Part shown: positions 22,234 to 33,186 of the stretch, piece by piece
Position numbering within the stretch: position 1 is the stretch's first letter
How the letters are laid out: each line of letters opens with the position of its first letter
Origin: Paraphoma chrysanthemicola
Taxonomy: Eukaryota; Ascomycota; Dothideomycetes; Pleosporales; Phaeosphaeriaceae
Direction of reading: 5' to 3'
Assembly (NCBI GenBank): GCA_020744225.1
Contig: JAGMWG010000004.1
Location: 1,860,001-1,924,000, forward strand
DNA length: 64,000 nucleotides
Notes under the pieces: generated by a model
What the model saw: only the letters and a program-made list of their open reading frames with translations
The model's database searches: none
What the model was told of the DNA's origin: nothing
Position numbers and translations under genes: made by a program

Positions 22234-23832
22234 TCATAGCTTAGTGTCTTGTCTCGTTGTGTCGCTCAATCGCCGGAAAGGCATCTGTAACGTTGCACTT
22301 GGACCAGACCTGCTAGTGCCTTGCGCGATGTTACTGCCGCTCGCAGTCGTGCTTGTACCACCGGCAGTCCTGGCCGAGGAGCTACCGGCAGAGTTGGTGC
22401 GATTGTGGAGATGCGAACTCATGAGCCACTGGATGTGCATGCGCATGTTGCTGATGACAGCGTTGGTGCGCAACATATCTTCCTTGACACGCTGACTTTC
22501 GTTGAAGACCATCATGTTCGCACGGCCTTCAAGCTCAGTCATTGCATTGGAGATGCGAGACACCTCCTCGCGAAGGGAGTCATGGAGCGTAAGGAGGTGA
22601 TGCACCTGTGAGTCAAAAGGTGGCTGGGCTGGAGTGCCTTCGTGGCTGGGTGCGACTGGCGGATATGAGGCTGGAGGCAAATTGAATTCGGATGTCCGTG
22701 CTAGAGGATCACTGTCGTTCGGATCAAGGGGGTCCGTGACAGGAAAGGACGCATCGCTAGAATTGGCCGGGTACAGCATGTTGGTGATGTTGGTAAGACC
22801 ATCCTCGAGGATACCGACCTTCCTGACTAGGGGCTCCATCCGGGCTTCGTTGCGTTCAATGCGGGCTTGCTGCTCACGGAAGTGCGGTGCCATTGTGGCC
22901 ATGGCGCACGACGCCTCATGCAGACGGACCTCTGACCGCCTTTCTCTGAATGTGCAACCAACAATGGCGCCCTGGCAGGATATGACATGATTGGGGCAGT
23001 CGCTGTTGACGTGGTTCTTGAGGTCAAGGCGGAGCACTTCGACTGAGCACAGCGAGCAAGACGTCAGGCGATTCGCGCAGCTGTTCCGTTGGTGTTCCTA
23101 GGGAGTGGTTAGCGATGCACCTGAATCCGTCCTGGGAGAACTTACTTCGAGATCCTTCTTCATCAGTGAGGTGTGGCAGTCCTCGCAGCTCACAGTGTAG
23201 TGCAGACAGCCCTTGTGATAGTCCTTCTGAGCAATGTGCAGACGGCAGTCCGCCGCAGGACACTCGACAGGCGTGTATTCGCAATAAAGCATGACGTGGT
23301 CGTGGACGTTGACACGGTGATCGATCCAGTCGCAACCAGCCCTGCTGTTTGAGCACTTCACCACCAGCTCGTCCAGCATGTGCTCAATGATTTTCGGCAC
23401 GGGCCGCACATCGCGCTCCGTCTCAATATTCAGCCGGCAGGTGGGACACGTCTTGCGGCCGTTCGCCTGCGGGGCCCAGGCATGGTCGAGACAGTCGCGG
23501 CAGAAGTAGTGCTCGCAGGGCAGCTGGACGGGCTTGTCGAAGGGCGCGTGGCAGATGAGACAGACGAGGTTGCTATCGGGGACAGAGACGTATTCGAGCG
23601 AGGCGAACTCGGGCGGGACTTTGACGATGCGGCTGCGGCGACGCTTCGAAGAGGGTGAGTTTGAGACGCGAAGCGCCAAAGGCGAGGGACTGTTAGGGGG
23701 GCCACCGACCATGCGCAAAGCCCCCGGGTCTGCCGCGACGTCTTCAGGCGTCTGGAGAGGCAGGCTGGCGCTGCTGGACGCCCGCGAGCTGCGCCTGTCG
23801 TTGGGCGGCGGGATGGGCGACGGCGCAGACAT
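22234..23832 (-). CDS. RING and TRAF-type zinc-finger E3 ubiquitin ligase
   Basis: Two exons joined at KKDLE|EHQRNSC by a GT-AG intron near 23100-23145. The N-terminal 75 residues are Ser/Pro-rich with a basic cluster (SSKRRRSRIVKV). A C3HC4 RING at residues 91-132 (CLIC...CEHYFCRDC...CPTC) gives ubiquitin-ligase character. TRAF-type Cys/His fingers follow (CSNSRAGCDWIDH, CEYTPVECPAADC, HYTVSCEDC, CANRLTSCSLC, DCPNHVISCQ). After these come a coiled coil (FREQQARIERNEARMEPLV; LHDSLREEVSRISNAMTEL) and a Ser/Thr-rich tail. No TRAF/MATH substrate domain is seen. The ATG at 23832 faces the SNARE gene head to head. Confidence 0.88.
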
Positions 23833-24498
23833 GGTGGAGTGAGTGAAGCAGCAGGAACGGCGTCGCAGCGAGCTTCACTGCACGCCAGCAGTCCGACACC
23901 TGTCACAATCTATCCCCTGCGCAGTGCCAGCAGGGCGGGCAGCCTGTTCTCCACCCTTATACTCGGGCGCTGCTATCAAAAGGCGGTCGGGATGGCGGGT
24001 GGATCGGCGGGGGGGAGGCTTTGCGGTGGACGAGGCACCTAGCAAGGCCAGCAGTGCGGCTTATAAGGTAGCGAGAGCCGTGTGGAATGTTGGAGGCATG
24101 CTTCCCAATGCGGCAGGGAGCATGCGGGCGTTGGTGCGGCTTTGTGAGGTTGCGCAAGAGCGAGACATGGCCGTGCAGGTGCCCTGGCGTGGGTGCTGGT
24201 GCCTCTCGGGAGCGCTCCGAGCCAAAGGGCAGGACGTCCAGCAGATCCCCGACCCGGCACGCTTGTCGTCAGCGGACCGCCTCCACTCGTGCAGCCTTGC
24301 GCCCGTCTCCACCTGCCTGCAACCGCGTCGTCGTGAGCAGGCTGCGGTAGTTGTACGTAGTCCGCATGCCGTTTGTGCGTACCAGCATCGCTCTTTTCAT
24401 TTGAACATCGTGCCTACCGCAACCAGCGCCTCAACTGCATACATACACAGCAAGCGCAGCCACCTCTGCATCTCCACCTCCACACTTCCTCCCTCACA
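23833..24498. other. Divergent promoter region
   Basis: 666 bp between two gene heads. GC-rich at about 23990-24300. Nothing coding recognised. Confidence 0.45.
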
Positions 24499-25330
24499 AT
24501 GGCGACCAACCCGCCGCAGCTGTTCCTGCTGGCGGACCACATCAAGCTATCCCTGCTTGAGCGACAACGAGCCATTTCGCTGAACCTCCCATCCAACAGC
24601 CAAGATGGGCAGATCTCCCGGTCCCTGGAGCAGCTGCGCTCAGGCATCGAGTCGCTGGAGTCGCAAGTCGAAGACACCGCCGATGAGTGAGTCTTCCAAC
24701 ACAAAGCGCCTCGACTTCATCATGAGACAATACTCAACCCACACCAGATCAATCACATCTCAACTCCCCCGCCTCAAAACCCAACTCGCCGACCTAACCG
24801 CCCAATTCGACCGCAACACCGGCGCATCGCCCACGCTCACAAAACCCAACGACCCTTCCCTCTCCTCCGACTTTGCCGCTGCGCAGAAGAAACCCCGCCC
24901 GTCGTCCAAATCAGTGCGCTTCAGCGATAACCCCTCTGCCGGCGAAACCGAAGACCCAAACCGCGCCGCTCTCTTCCCTTACCGCGACGATCCAGACCCC
25001 GATGCCGGCCCCGATCAATCGCAGCTCGACAACCAGCAGATTCACGAATTCCACAGCCAGGTCATACGTGACCAGGATGACCAGCTGGACCAGCTAGGCG
25101 CGAGTATTGGGCGCCAGCGCGAACTTAGCATGCAGATTGGGGACGAGCTGGACGGGCAGGTCATGTTGCTGGACGATGTGGAGGAAGGGGTGGACCGACA
25201 CACGGCGCAGTTCCGGAGGGCGAGGGGTCGGCTAGACCGCTTTTCGAGGAAGGCGAGGGAGAATTGGAGTTTGACGGTCATTGTGGTGTTGATCGTTATA
25301 TTGGTGTTGTTGATCATCATCACGAAGTAA
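24499..25330 (+). CDS. Syn8-like Qc-SNARE
   Basis: Tail-anchored SNARE of endosomal/late-Golgi membrane fusion. Exons 24499-24686 and 24748-25330 give 256 residues. An N-terminal helical segment (LFLLADHIKLSLLERQRAIS) is followed by a Pro/Ser-rich linker. The SNARE motif runs from about IHEFHSQVIRDQDDQLDQLG to RRARGRLDRF, with Q at the ionic layer expected in DGQVML. A single C-terminal hydrophobic anchor of mostly Val/Ile/Leu ends in ITK. The exon join restores E-S-I-T-S-Q-L. Closest by layout to Syn8; Tlg1-type is less likely. Confidence 0.82.
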
Positions 25331-25845
25331 ATGGTGGTAGGGTTCGGCCCAGGAGCAAGAGATTTGATTAGAAGCGTTGTAAATATGGCATAGATGGCGT
25401 TTGGCGTATGGTGGTGGAAAGGCATCCTCTGAGCGAAATCTCATCAAACATGAGACCTTAATGTGAATCGTCGTTTCGTGCTCAACATTCTTGAACAAGT
25501 CTCACCAAGAATCCGCACTTTCATGCACCCAAGACTGAAAGACGTATCGTTTCATTTCTCTCATCATTTCTACACAATACAGTATGATACGAACATCGAG
25601 CTCATGAGGTCTTCCAAGCCATGGCCACCCGTGCTCCCAAACGCCGTGCTCGATGCAAAACGTAATCAAATAAGACCTGCGCTGTCATCAGGCCGTAGTA
25701 ATGCTGACATTGGAGCGCGAAGGGTATCTCTGTATGGATATGCAAATGAAACCGCTCTTGAAGAATAGGTAGTGAGCACGTAGGTTGTGGCTGTGTAGTT
25801 TGATGGGGTGTGTGGCTCCTTGGGGGAGTGTACTCGAATACCCTC
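25331..25845. other. Intergenic between converging genes
   Basis: 3' regions of the SNARE and carrier genes. Nothing else seen. Confidence 0.4.
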
Positions 25846-28059
25846 TCACCGTAGGCCGATGACTTGCTTGGATTTGTCGTAGACGACGTAAGTGATCGAG
25901 ACGGCAGGGACGACCTTCAACAGATTGGGCGTCAGGCCCCTGAAGAGACCTCGCATGCCTTCACCCTTGATGGTTTGTCTCGTGACATCCATGATGCCAG
26001 TGTAGGTCCTTGGATGGAGTACCGTGCCTTGGCTCTGCAAACGGGTGCGAAGAACGTTCAGAGGATATACTGCACTTGCACCAAAGGCTCCAGAAAAGCC
26101 GCCGATGGCTGCCGTCATGAATCCACCTGGTTGCGCATCTTCTTCGTGGCATCCGAGTCGCTTTGCGTTACGGCGCGCAACATATCGTTTCAGGTACTCG
26201 AAGGTCCCCAGGTCGAGAGCAGCATACGGGAAGATGCCAACGATGCCCATGGGCAATCCGCGGTAATAAGCAGAGACTCCACCTTGTGCCCACATCTTCT
26301 TTCCGGTGGCAATAATTAGCCTGTTGCCGTGCAGGCCACCCGAGACCGTCTCGCATTGCATGCGACTACTAACATTAGCCACAGAAAGCACTAGGGGTGA
26401 AGCAAATGTCCTTACAATTTCAGGGTGTCGATGGGGTAGACGGCGAATTGAGAAACCATTCCTATCGACATTAGCAATTTGCTTCAGAAATGATTGCGCT
26501 GAACCAACCTGCAAGACCACCAGCAACAAATTTGGACCATGAGTGTATGATAGCAGGGTCGTTGTGGCCTTCGATTTTTGCGAAGACGCGCTTGGCCGCC
26601 TGTACGAGTTAGACATACGCGCGTGCAGATATGTGGCTACTTGCCTCGTATGAGCCAAATTTGATGGCTGATTCTGGCATAACCTTGATGACGTTAAGAC
26701 CGTTGCCTTAGATTTTCAGTCAGTATCAACCAAACAGAAGGTCTGCTTCACGCACCGGCATAAAGGCTGCGCATGCCGCCTGCCTGCCATAGCTCTTTCA
26801 TGGCAGTTGCAAGCGGCTTCCAGGCGTTGAGGGCAGCACGGAAAACATTCCCAGATTTTGCTGCAGCAACGGCTTCTTCGGCAGCACCGGTCTGGGCGAT
26901 GAGGTATACTTTCAGTCGGTCGAGCGGCGCAGTCGAGGTGCGAGAAACAATTCCTGCAATACCTCCCGCCACGAAATAGCCTGCATGGGGAACACAAGCA
27001 ATCAGCACGGTTCCAAAGCTTTCTACAAGCCCCGTGTGTACCTCAGCGAGGGAAGCGTCAAGCTCCCCTGCACCTTCAGAACGTGGCGGGAGCGTTTGCG
27101 AAATCGCGTGACTCGGAGCAGGAGGTGAAGCCATTTCCAGAGGTGCGTAATAATCTGAAGAGAAAGAAGTGTAGGGCGGTGTGTTCGCAACGAGGAAGAT
27201 CGAACCGAAGAAGAAGTGAAGAAAACGCTGTGCAGTACCTAAACCTTGGATGGTGTCGTCGCTGATGAGAACGTCACCCTCCGGATTTACTTTCATCGTA
27301 GCGGAAAAATAGGTCATGACCGACTGAAGGTTGGGCGCGCTGACCGGTATGAAGAGGAGGAAGTCCCTGTCATTCGTTAGCATTGCACTCTTTCAACTAC
27401 GGCTCGCAAGCCTCGTGCGCCAGATCTGAAATTGGCGTGCAGGTCCCTCGTCTGCTTTCACCTGGCACCGATTTGTACAAAGCGCAAGGCAGGCCTGCAT
27501 CCGATATGTAATTCTGTAGACGTACCTCCATTCTTCGAAGCTAATAGACCCGTCGTTGTTCGTGTCTACTTCCTTGAAGAAGCCGTCCAAGCTGCTGTTC
27601 GGAACTGCTAAGCCAGCGCGCCTAAGTGCGTCGCGCAGTTCCGTTTTCGAGATTCTGCCGTCGTTGTTGTGATCGATGCTCTTGAAGAGGCCGAAGAGCT
27701 CCCTTTCGGTCTCCTGTACGAAGGAGCGGAATTCTATACGCCGTGACTTTAGCTACGTTCGAGCATGCCACAGCATTGCGCTCCAGGAACTCACCATTGT
27801 AAGATATGCGCCCATTCCCATCCGAGTCCACGGCCTTCATCACCTCGTCCAGGAGATGATCCGCATTTTTGAGGGCTATAACCTCTCCTTAGTAAAGTGA
27901 TATGCATTTAGGGAGCACCAGCCTACGGTGGTCCAGCTTCCGCAGGCCCTTCTTGAGGCCCGGTAAGTCCAGATGGCCCTGTTTGCGCGTGTCGAGAGTA
28001 GCCCATAGCTGGTCTACCCGTACGTCCGCGACACTGCCGCTTCCGCTGTTCGTGTCCAT
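25846..28059 (-). CDS. sal1: Ca2+-regulated mitochondrial ATP-Mg/Pi carrier (SCaMC/Sal1 type)
   Basis: EF-hand domain fused to a mitochondrial carrier; exchanges adenine nucleotides across the inner membrane in response to cytosolic Ca2+. The start MDTNSGSGSVADV at 28059 is in a first exon joined (LDHP|LKNADHLL) to EF hands: DSDGNGRISYNEF, DHNNDGRISKTEL and DTNNDGSISFEEW are visible loops, and the first (TRKQGHLDLPG) is degenerate. A roughly 160-nt intron precedes DFLLFIPVSAP. Carrier repeats have TAPLDRLKVYL, YPIDTLKFRMQ and YPLNVLRTRL (Asn in place of Asp/Glu in the third, as in relatives). C-terminus DKSKQVIGLR. Seven or so GT-AG introns. Symbol by analogy with yeast SAL1. Confidence 0.92.
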
Positions 28060-28842
28060 TGTGCCTTGCTATCTTCGTTCTATCATGGCTGTGGATCGCG
28101 GCACGCGGAGAATGGCGAATCTCGAACCCGGGCGAGGTGTAATGCGTAAAGAATGGCTGAGGGTGCGAGTGAAGGTTCATCGAGCTCGACGTGGGGTATG
28201 AGGTCAGTGGTCAATCCTGGATCGCTGGCCCAAAAGAGCCTAGCTGCACAGCGGCCGAGGGAAAACACAGCAGCAAACAGCGACGTCGAATTGCTCGCAT
28301 ATGATTGGGCGCTCCACACTTTCCTGAGGAGCACTTCCTCCTCTCAGCGGGCGTCTATCGATATCATATTTGTTCCTTAGATACTCAGTTGTCTTACTTG
28401 AATGCTAATAACGACTCTGGGCTCAGTGTACCAGCCCCACCGCCACCAAAGTTACTCGACTCAGCCCGCCGTGTCAGGCAACAATCCACCTGCATTTCTC
28501 CATCCGTGCACCTCCATTGCAATCATACCTTCTTGAGCCCGTCACACTTCAACAATATCGAAACTTTAATACCCGTATCTCACAAAGTGCTACGTGAGCA
28601 TTAAAGCTCTAGCGGTGGACGTTACAACTGCTTTTATTGGCTGGGCTGGAGTCGCGGCCTCCTTGTCATCACGTGTGGTGTCTCGAAGGGCGTCTAAGAC
28701 TCTCCAGGCTGTGATTGAGGTCCGACGATCATCCACATCTCATCGCCTCAGAGCACATCTCTGTGGGGCGCCGTGTAGCTAACAACTTCAACGCTGTTTG
28801 GCACCTTTGTCGCATTCAGTCTGCAGAACGAAACTCACCAAT
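28060..28842. other. Divergent promoter region of carrier and cyclin C genes
   Basis: 783 bp between two heads. No gene seen. Confidence 0.45.
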
Positions 28843-29826
28843 ATGGCATCAAGCTACTGGGAGTCGACGCAGCGGAAGTTCTGGACGTTTACAAAACAGC
28901 AACTGGCTGTGGAACGCAAGAAGATCGAAGAGTCGGAACGAAACCTCGTCAGCTTATATCCGCTGCCAGACAGGCGACACTTGAGCATATACTTTTACCA
29001 TCGTGAGTCTTGAGCCGTGTAAGGTACACACAGCGCTGACGACGTACAGAGCTCTCTAAGATGGCGAGGCCGCTGGGCGTCCGGCAGCAGGCCTTGGCCA
29101 CAGCTCAGGTCTACGTGCGGCGGTTCTATACCAAGATCGAAATCCGGAGAACGAACCCAGCACTCGTCCTTGCAACTGCCCTCTATCTTGCATGCAAAAT
29201 GGAGGAATGCCCGCAGCACATACGGATGGTGTTAGCAGAGGCGCGTCATTGCTGGGGTAGGAGCTGCAACTATAGCTTATATGCAAGACTTATCTAACTT
29301 TCATATAGATACATCGTTCAACGATATATCGAAGATTGGCGAGTGCGAATTCACACTGATCTCCGAGATGAATTCACAACTTATCATTCACCACCCCTAC
29401 CGCAGTCTTGCTGAGCTGCAGACCCAGTTTCAGCTTACACAAGAGGAGAATGCGCTGGCATGGTCAATCATTAACGACCACTACCTCACAGATCTGCCGC
29501 TGCTCCACGCGCCGCACGTCATTGCGATCACGGCAATGTTTCTCGCCGTTGTCCTCAAGCCAACACAGGGCGGCCTCCAACTGAACGCTGCAGGAATGAC
29601 CAATGCTCTGCAAGCCCTCGGCAATGCTCGCGGCGCACCGCAAGGAACGCAAAACAGGGTGCAGAAATTGGTCGATTGGCTTGCGGAGAGCAGCGTCGAC
29701 ATTGAAGCGGTTGTTGAGTGCACGCAAGAGCTCATATCGCTCTATGAGGTCTGGGAGTCGTACACTGATAAGACCTGTAAAGATCAGATTGCCAAATTCG
29801 TCAAAGCAAGAGGCCTCGACAAATGA
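28843..29826 (+). CDS. ssn8: Cyclin C (Mediator kinase module, Ssn8)
   Basis: Partner of Cdk8/Ssn3 in the Mediator kinase module, acting in the nucleus on RNA polymerase II transcription. Exons 28843-29002, 29050-29256 and 29309-29826 give 294 residues. It starts MASSYWESTQRKFWTF, the hallmark N-terminus of cyclin C. The cyclin box includes RQQALATAQVYVRRFYTK, PALVLATALYLACKMEE, then ECEFTLISEMNSQLIIHHPYR, and a second cyclin fold (WSIINDHYLTDLPLLHAPHVIA). Exon joins YH|QLSKM and HCW|DTSFND keep the family sequence. Assignment is firm. Confidence 0.94.
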
Positions 29827-30633
29827 CAGCTCGATGCCGAGATGGTTTGGCCTTGAAGGTCAACGGTCGCTATTGCTAAGGCTAGCTACGATGCCGCTAG
29901 CCAATTATCGATCTTCTCGGTTGGAAATGAACGTCCTGATAGTCAGATCTGGGGAGCGCGGAAGGAAATTTGGCATTGGCTTCGAACGCTGCTGTTGGAA
30001 GAGGGGGTGCATGAACACTCGTCGGAGTGTCGTTGTTCTGACCAGATGTGCCATGGGAGCTGTGTTGGCGAGATCCGAGTGATGAGCATGAACGGGATTG
30101 CAGATTCAATCTGTAGACAGCTTTGGTACAGCGCAAACACCTCAGGAGGTGGTTTTAGGCTTTAGTAAAAGCCATAACTACTTGGTATGTGCGACCAACA
30201 GCTTTGCGACAAGGCTCATAGCATGCTGTATGCCAGAGTCGTAGTCATCGGGGGTATAGCTCAGGTATATGATGCGCGAGACGTCCTATATTTCCTGCTG
30301 CGGATCGGCGCTGTAACTGTGTCTGTTGTACGTGTCAATGTCATGGATGTCATCAACGTCGTCCTGTGATGTCTCCAGCCTTGCTTTGCTTGCGAGTACG
30401 CCTGGGTGGTAAGCGTAGTCGTCATAAAGGTCTAGTAGCGGTGCGAGCAGTTGAGCGACCCTTCTTATTTAGCTGGAAAACACGGAGTATGCAAGGAATG
30501 GGACTGGGTGTTTGGGGTTCTCCAGTGTGATCTATGTTTGTCAGTCTCGAAACTGGTGTGTCGCCAATGGAGACGACGAATGACGCTAAAAGAATTCATG
30601 TAGGTGATCTCGATCGCCTTTGGGTTTGAGCCT
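29827..30633. other. Intergenic with one repeat copy
   Basis: Contains a diverged repeat at about 29866-29990 that recurs at about 33637-33764. No gene recognised. Confidence 0.45.
29866..29990 (+). repeat. Diverged direct repeat, copy A
   Basis: About 125 bp that align with 33637-33764 in the same orientation. Shared blocks include GGCTxGCTACGATGC, GGTTGGAA, TCAGATCTGGGG and TTTGGCATTGGCTTC. By eye about three quarters of positions agree, with small indels. Identity of the element unknown. Confidence 0.7.
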
Positions 30634-30834
30634 TCAGGCTGTTGCTCGCTGGAGGTAGTCGAGAAATTTGAGTGCGGCGGTGAGGTAGCTTCTCAGCGCG
30701 GTTGTCTTCGCGTTGGCCCATCCGTTCGTGCGCAGCCATGTCTGGGCTTCTGTCGTCGTGAGGTCTACGCGTTGGAAGTGCTTTAGCATGCGCTGCGCAG
30801 AGTCTGCGGATTGGTTATGTTGCGACGAAGACAT
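30634..30834 (-). CDS. Small orphan protein (66 aa)
   Basis: Single exon, MSSSQHNQSADSAQ to stop. One predicted compact helical unit: RMLKHFQRVDLTTTEAQTWL, then ALRSYLTAALKFLDYLQ. Codon use (C-ending codons) matches real genes in the window. An in-frame upstream ATG would give 92 residues with a hydrophobic start, but the internal ATG at 30834 fits better. Family unknown. Confidence 0.5.
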   Translation of the reverse strand: MSSSQHNQSADSAQRMLKHFQRVDLTTTEAQTWLRTNGWANAKTTALRSYLTAALKFLDYLQRATA

Positions 30835-30983
30835 TGCGCTTTTGTGGTGTTTCACAAGAGAAGCAGAGTGGAGGTAAGTGAAGGAAAGTGAAGCAAAGAA
30901 AGGGAGCTTCAAAAGTAAGAGGTCTAAGGGCTATGACAATTCAGAAATCCAGAAAGAGTCATTGATGTCGATATGGAAATAAT

Positions 30984-32336
30984 CTATAATGGAAAATGTC
31001 TAGATACAACAGCATACACATAGAAGTCTTCCGTTCTGGCGAAGATCCCGGAGCATGTATGACATCTCATGAAATCATCTTTCTTTGGATCGAGAGCCGC
31101 CCCATTGGTGAAACCGCTGAAAGTATTGCACATGAACATATGACTCACGGCCAACAATCTGTCGCAGTGGTGCAGAGAGATGGTGCAATACCCACGATAC
31201 ATTCTATCATCGTAGTTAACAATGCGGGATAAGGTGCACAAGCTCGCTCCGTCGTGTAATGTCTGTGTTGGTACATCCTTTAGGCATCGGAGCGTTTGTG
31301 CAAGGGGTCCTAGGATGCTCTCCGAGTTCCAGGTTGTGCCCAGACGGTCGATGTGATCCGACGACATGGCTGTTTGGCTTGTGGTACTCATGTCGCTGGC
31401 TGTGTCCGCACGACTTTGTTGATCAGAAGACCAGGGGTAAAGTTTTCCGAGACTGATGTTTGCGACAACGTCCTTGGAGTATACACTCGTTGAGTCTTTT
31501 AGTCGGAACATGCAATTGCCTATCCTCAAGGCGACTGGACCATTCGGGTCGAGGAAGAGACTGCGCTGAATGCGCAGCTCGTGTGGACTGCTGTAGACTA
31601 ATTGATGCGGTTTCTGCTTTTCCAGCTCTAGTTGTGAGCGCTCTAGGTTTTCGCAGGCATGGGGCTCCAAATATCGACACTTAAGACTGAGTTGTCTTCC
31701 ACACCGTAGGCATTGTGGTAGTGAGATGTGTTTTGCAGCACACTCGCGTGCGTCTGCAACTGTAGAATGTTGTATCATGCAACTGAATTGCGCTGCTAGT
31801 GGACATTCGATAGACTGGCTGGAGGTAGAGGAATTTGCTTCAAACCCGATACTTTGGGATACGGGCGCCGGGTCAATCAGAGAGGGTATTCTCTGTATCT
31901 ATAATGTCCGTATTGCTCTGACGATCTCTCTCTTTATGGCTCGATCGTCAACTCCCGCGAATCGAGGCCAATCAAAAGAATTCTCCAGTTGTCCTTGAAT
32001 ATGGGACTCGAGAGAGGTCACTGTCGTGTATGATCCTTTACGGCACAGTCCTGGTACTTCAATCGCGCGCTGGATGGCAGCCTCTTTTGCAGCTTCAGTG
32101 AAAGGTATTCTTGATGCTCTCGACCGAGCCGCAGCTGCTCGGGATGTTCTGCCTATCTTGCTTTTTTTGGAAGCAGGCTCACCACCAACCGCTTGCTGCT
32201 GATGTACAACGTGCACCACATTTTCGTCATCCTCTTCGTCTTCCTTATTGTCTTCATCATCAGCCGACCCAGTGTGATGAGCTAGTGTCACTATGGCCCA
32301 AGAAGAGGAGCGGTCGTGGTTGAATTTAAACATCAT
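30984..32336 (-). pseudogene. Orphan ORF with in-frame TAG; possible pseudogene or intron-containing gene
   Basis: On the minus strand one reading frame stays open from ATG 32336 to the stop at 30984, broken only by a single TAG at 31899-31901. Upstream part: acidic run DDEDNKEDEEDDE, then basic KKSKIGRTSRAAAARSRASR, suggesting a nuclear protein. Downstream part: cysteine pairs CLRCGRQLSLKC and a C-terminal MRCHTCSGIF, zinc-binding-like. Either a 54-nt intron (GTTGAC...TATAG, weak donor, multiple of three) removes the stop, or the gene is disrupted, or these are two genes. Function unknown. Confidence 0.5.
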
Positions 32337-32665
32337 CTGTGGAGGATGTCACAATTCCAGGAGGCGGACCAGGGGGCCTAGGGAAGATCTAGGATAGGCT
32401 GTGGGAAGCTTGGAGTAGTCTAAGGGTGATACGCTGAGCCTTGGTACGGATTAGGTAGGAGCAACCTGGGAGCCGCGTTGGGTGTGTTACGAATTGTCTC
32501 GGGTAGCGAAGTGGTAGCTCGATGGTAGCCTGATATTTGTGTTGGCGGAGTGGTTGTGAGTCCTTCCCTCAACAGAGCAACCTGAATACCTTCGACTACT
32601 TTGCGCATGACCTCTTTAGGTCGACAATCTCCAAAGCGCTTGAACGGTGTCATCTTCGCAGTGAT
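32337..32665 (-). other. Short gap with an orphan ORF
   Basis: A 77-codon open frame (32653-32420, MTPFKRFGDCRPKEVMRK...) lies here, head-to-tail between two orphan genes. I found no intron that would join it to either neighbour. It may be a gene fragment. Confidence 0.3.
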
Positions 32666-33186
32666 TTATCGCTCAGTTTCCGAGTCTAGACCTTGAATCG
32701 ACGGATAGGAAGGCGAACACTGCACTGAAGCTCGCGCTGCAATCACGATATGAGTGAGTTCCGCTGTAGGATATGAGCATGAATGACACCAGAGTGGAAG
32801 TGGAAGGTTAGTATGTTACATAGAGAGAGTTCTGGCCGTCGTCCTCGAATCCACATCGTTGGTGTTGATCGTAGTACCTCGAGAGCGATCGAAGTCCGAA
32901 GCTCACTCTTGTACTGGCTGGGTGGCACAGACAGCGCTCCTTGAGGGCGAGTAAGATTGTCTATAGCCCCGATCCAGAATGTCGTCTCAGGAATCTGTGA
33001 CATCTTGTCTTTGATGGCGTTGGTGAGAGAAGTCAGAGGGGGAGACTCTGCCTCGAAGCCAGAAAGAAGTGGGAGACTCGCGATGGCACGATTCTGCAGA
33101 AGCTGAGGCATGTGGGCGTAGGCGAGGCAAAAGTCTTTCGCTCTACTTGGAAAGAGCTCAGTTGACAAGTGTAGCGCGTTCGCCAT
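32666..33186 (-). CDS. Orphan protein, function unknown
   Basis: Exon 1 runs from ATG 33186 (MANALHLSTELFPSRAKDF) to ...RPELSL. A consensus intron follows (GTAACA donor, TACTAAC branch, CCTACAG acceptor). A second exon encodes SELTHIVIAARASVQC...LDSETER and stop 32666. About 153 residues. The excellent intron signals support a real gene. No domain recognised. Confidence 0.5.

Noticed and set aside
28105..28150. B-box-like GGGTTCGAGATTC on the minus strand
   Set aside because: No T-stem pairing and no acceptor stem; not a tRNA.
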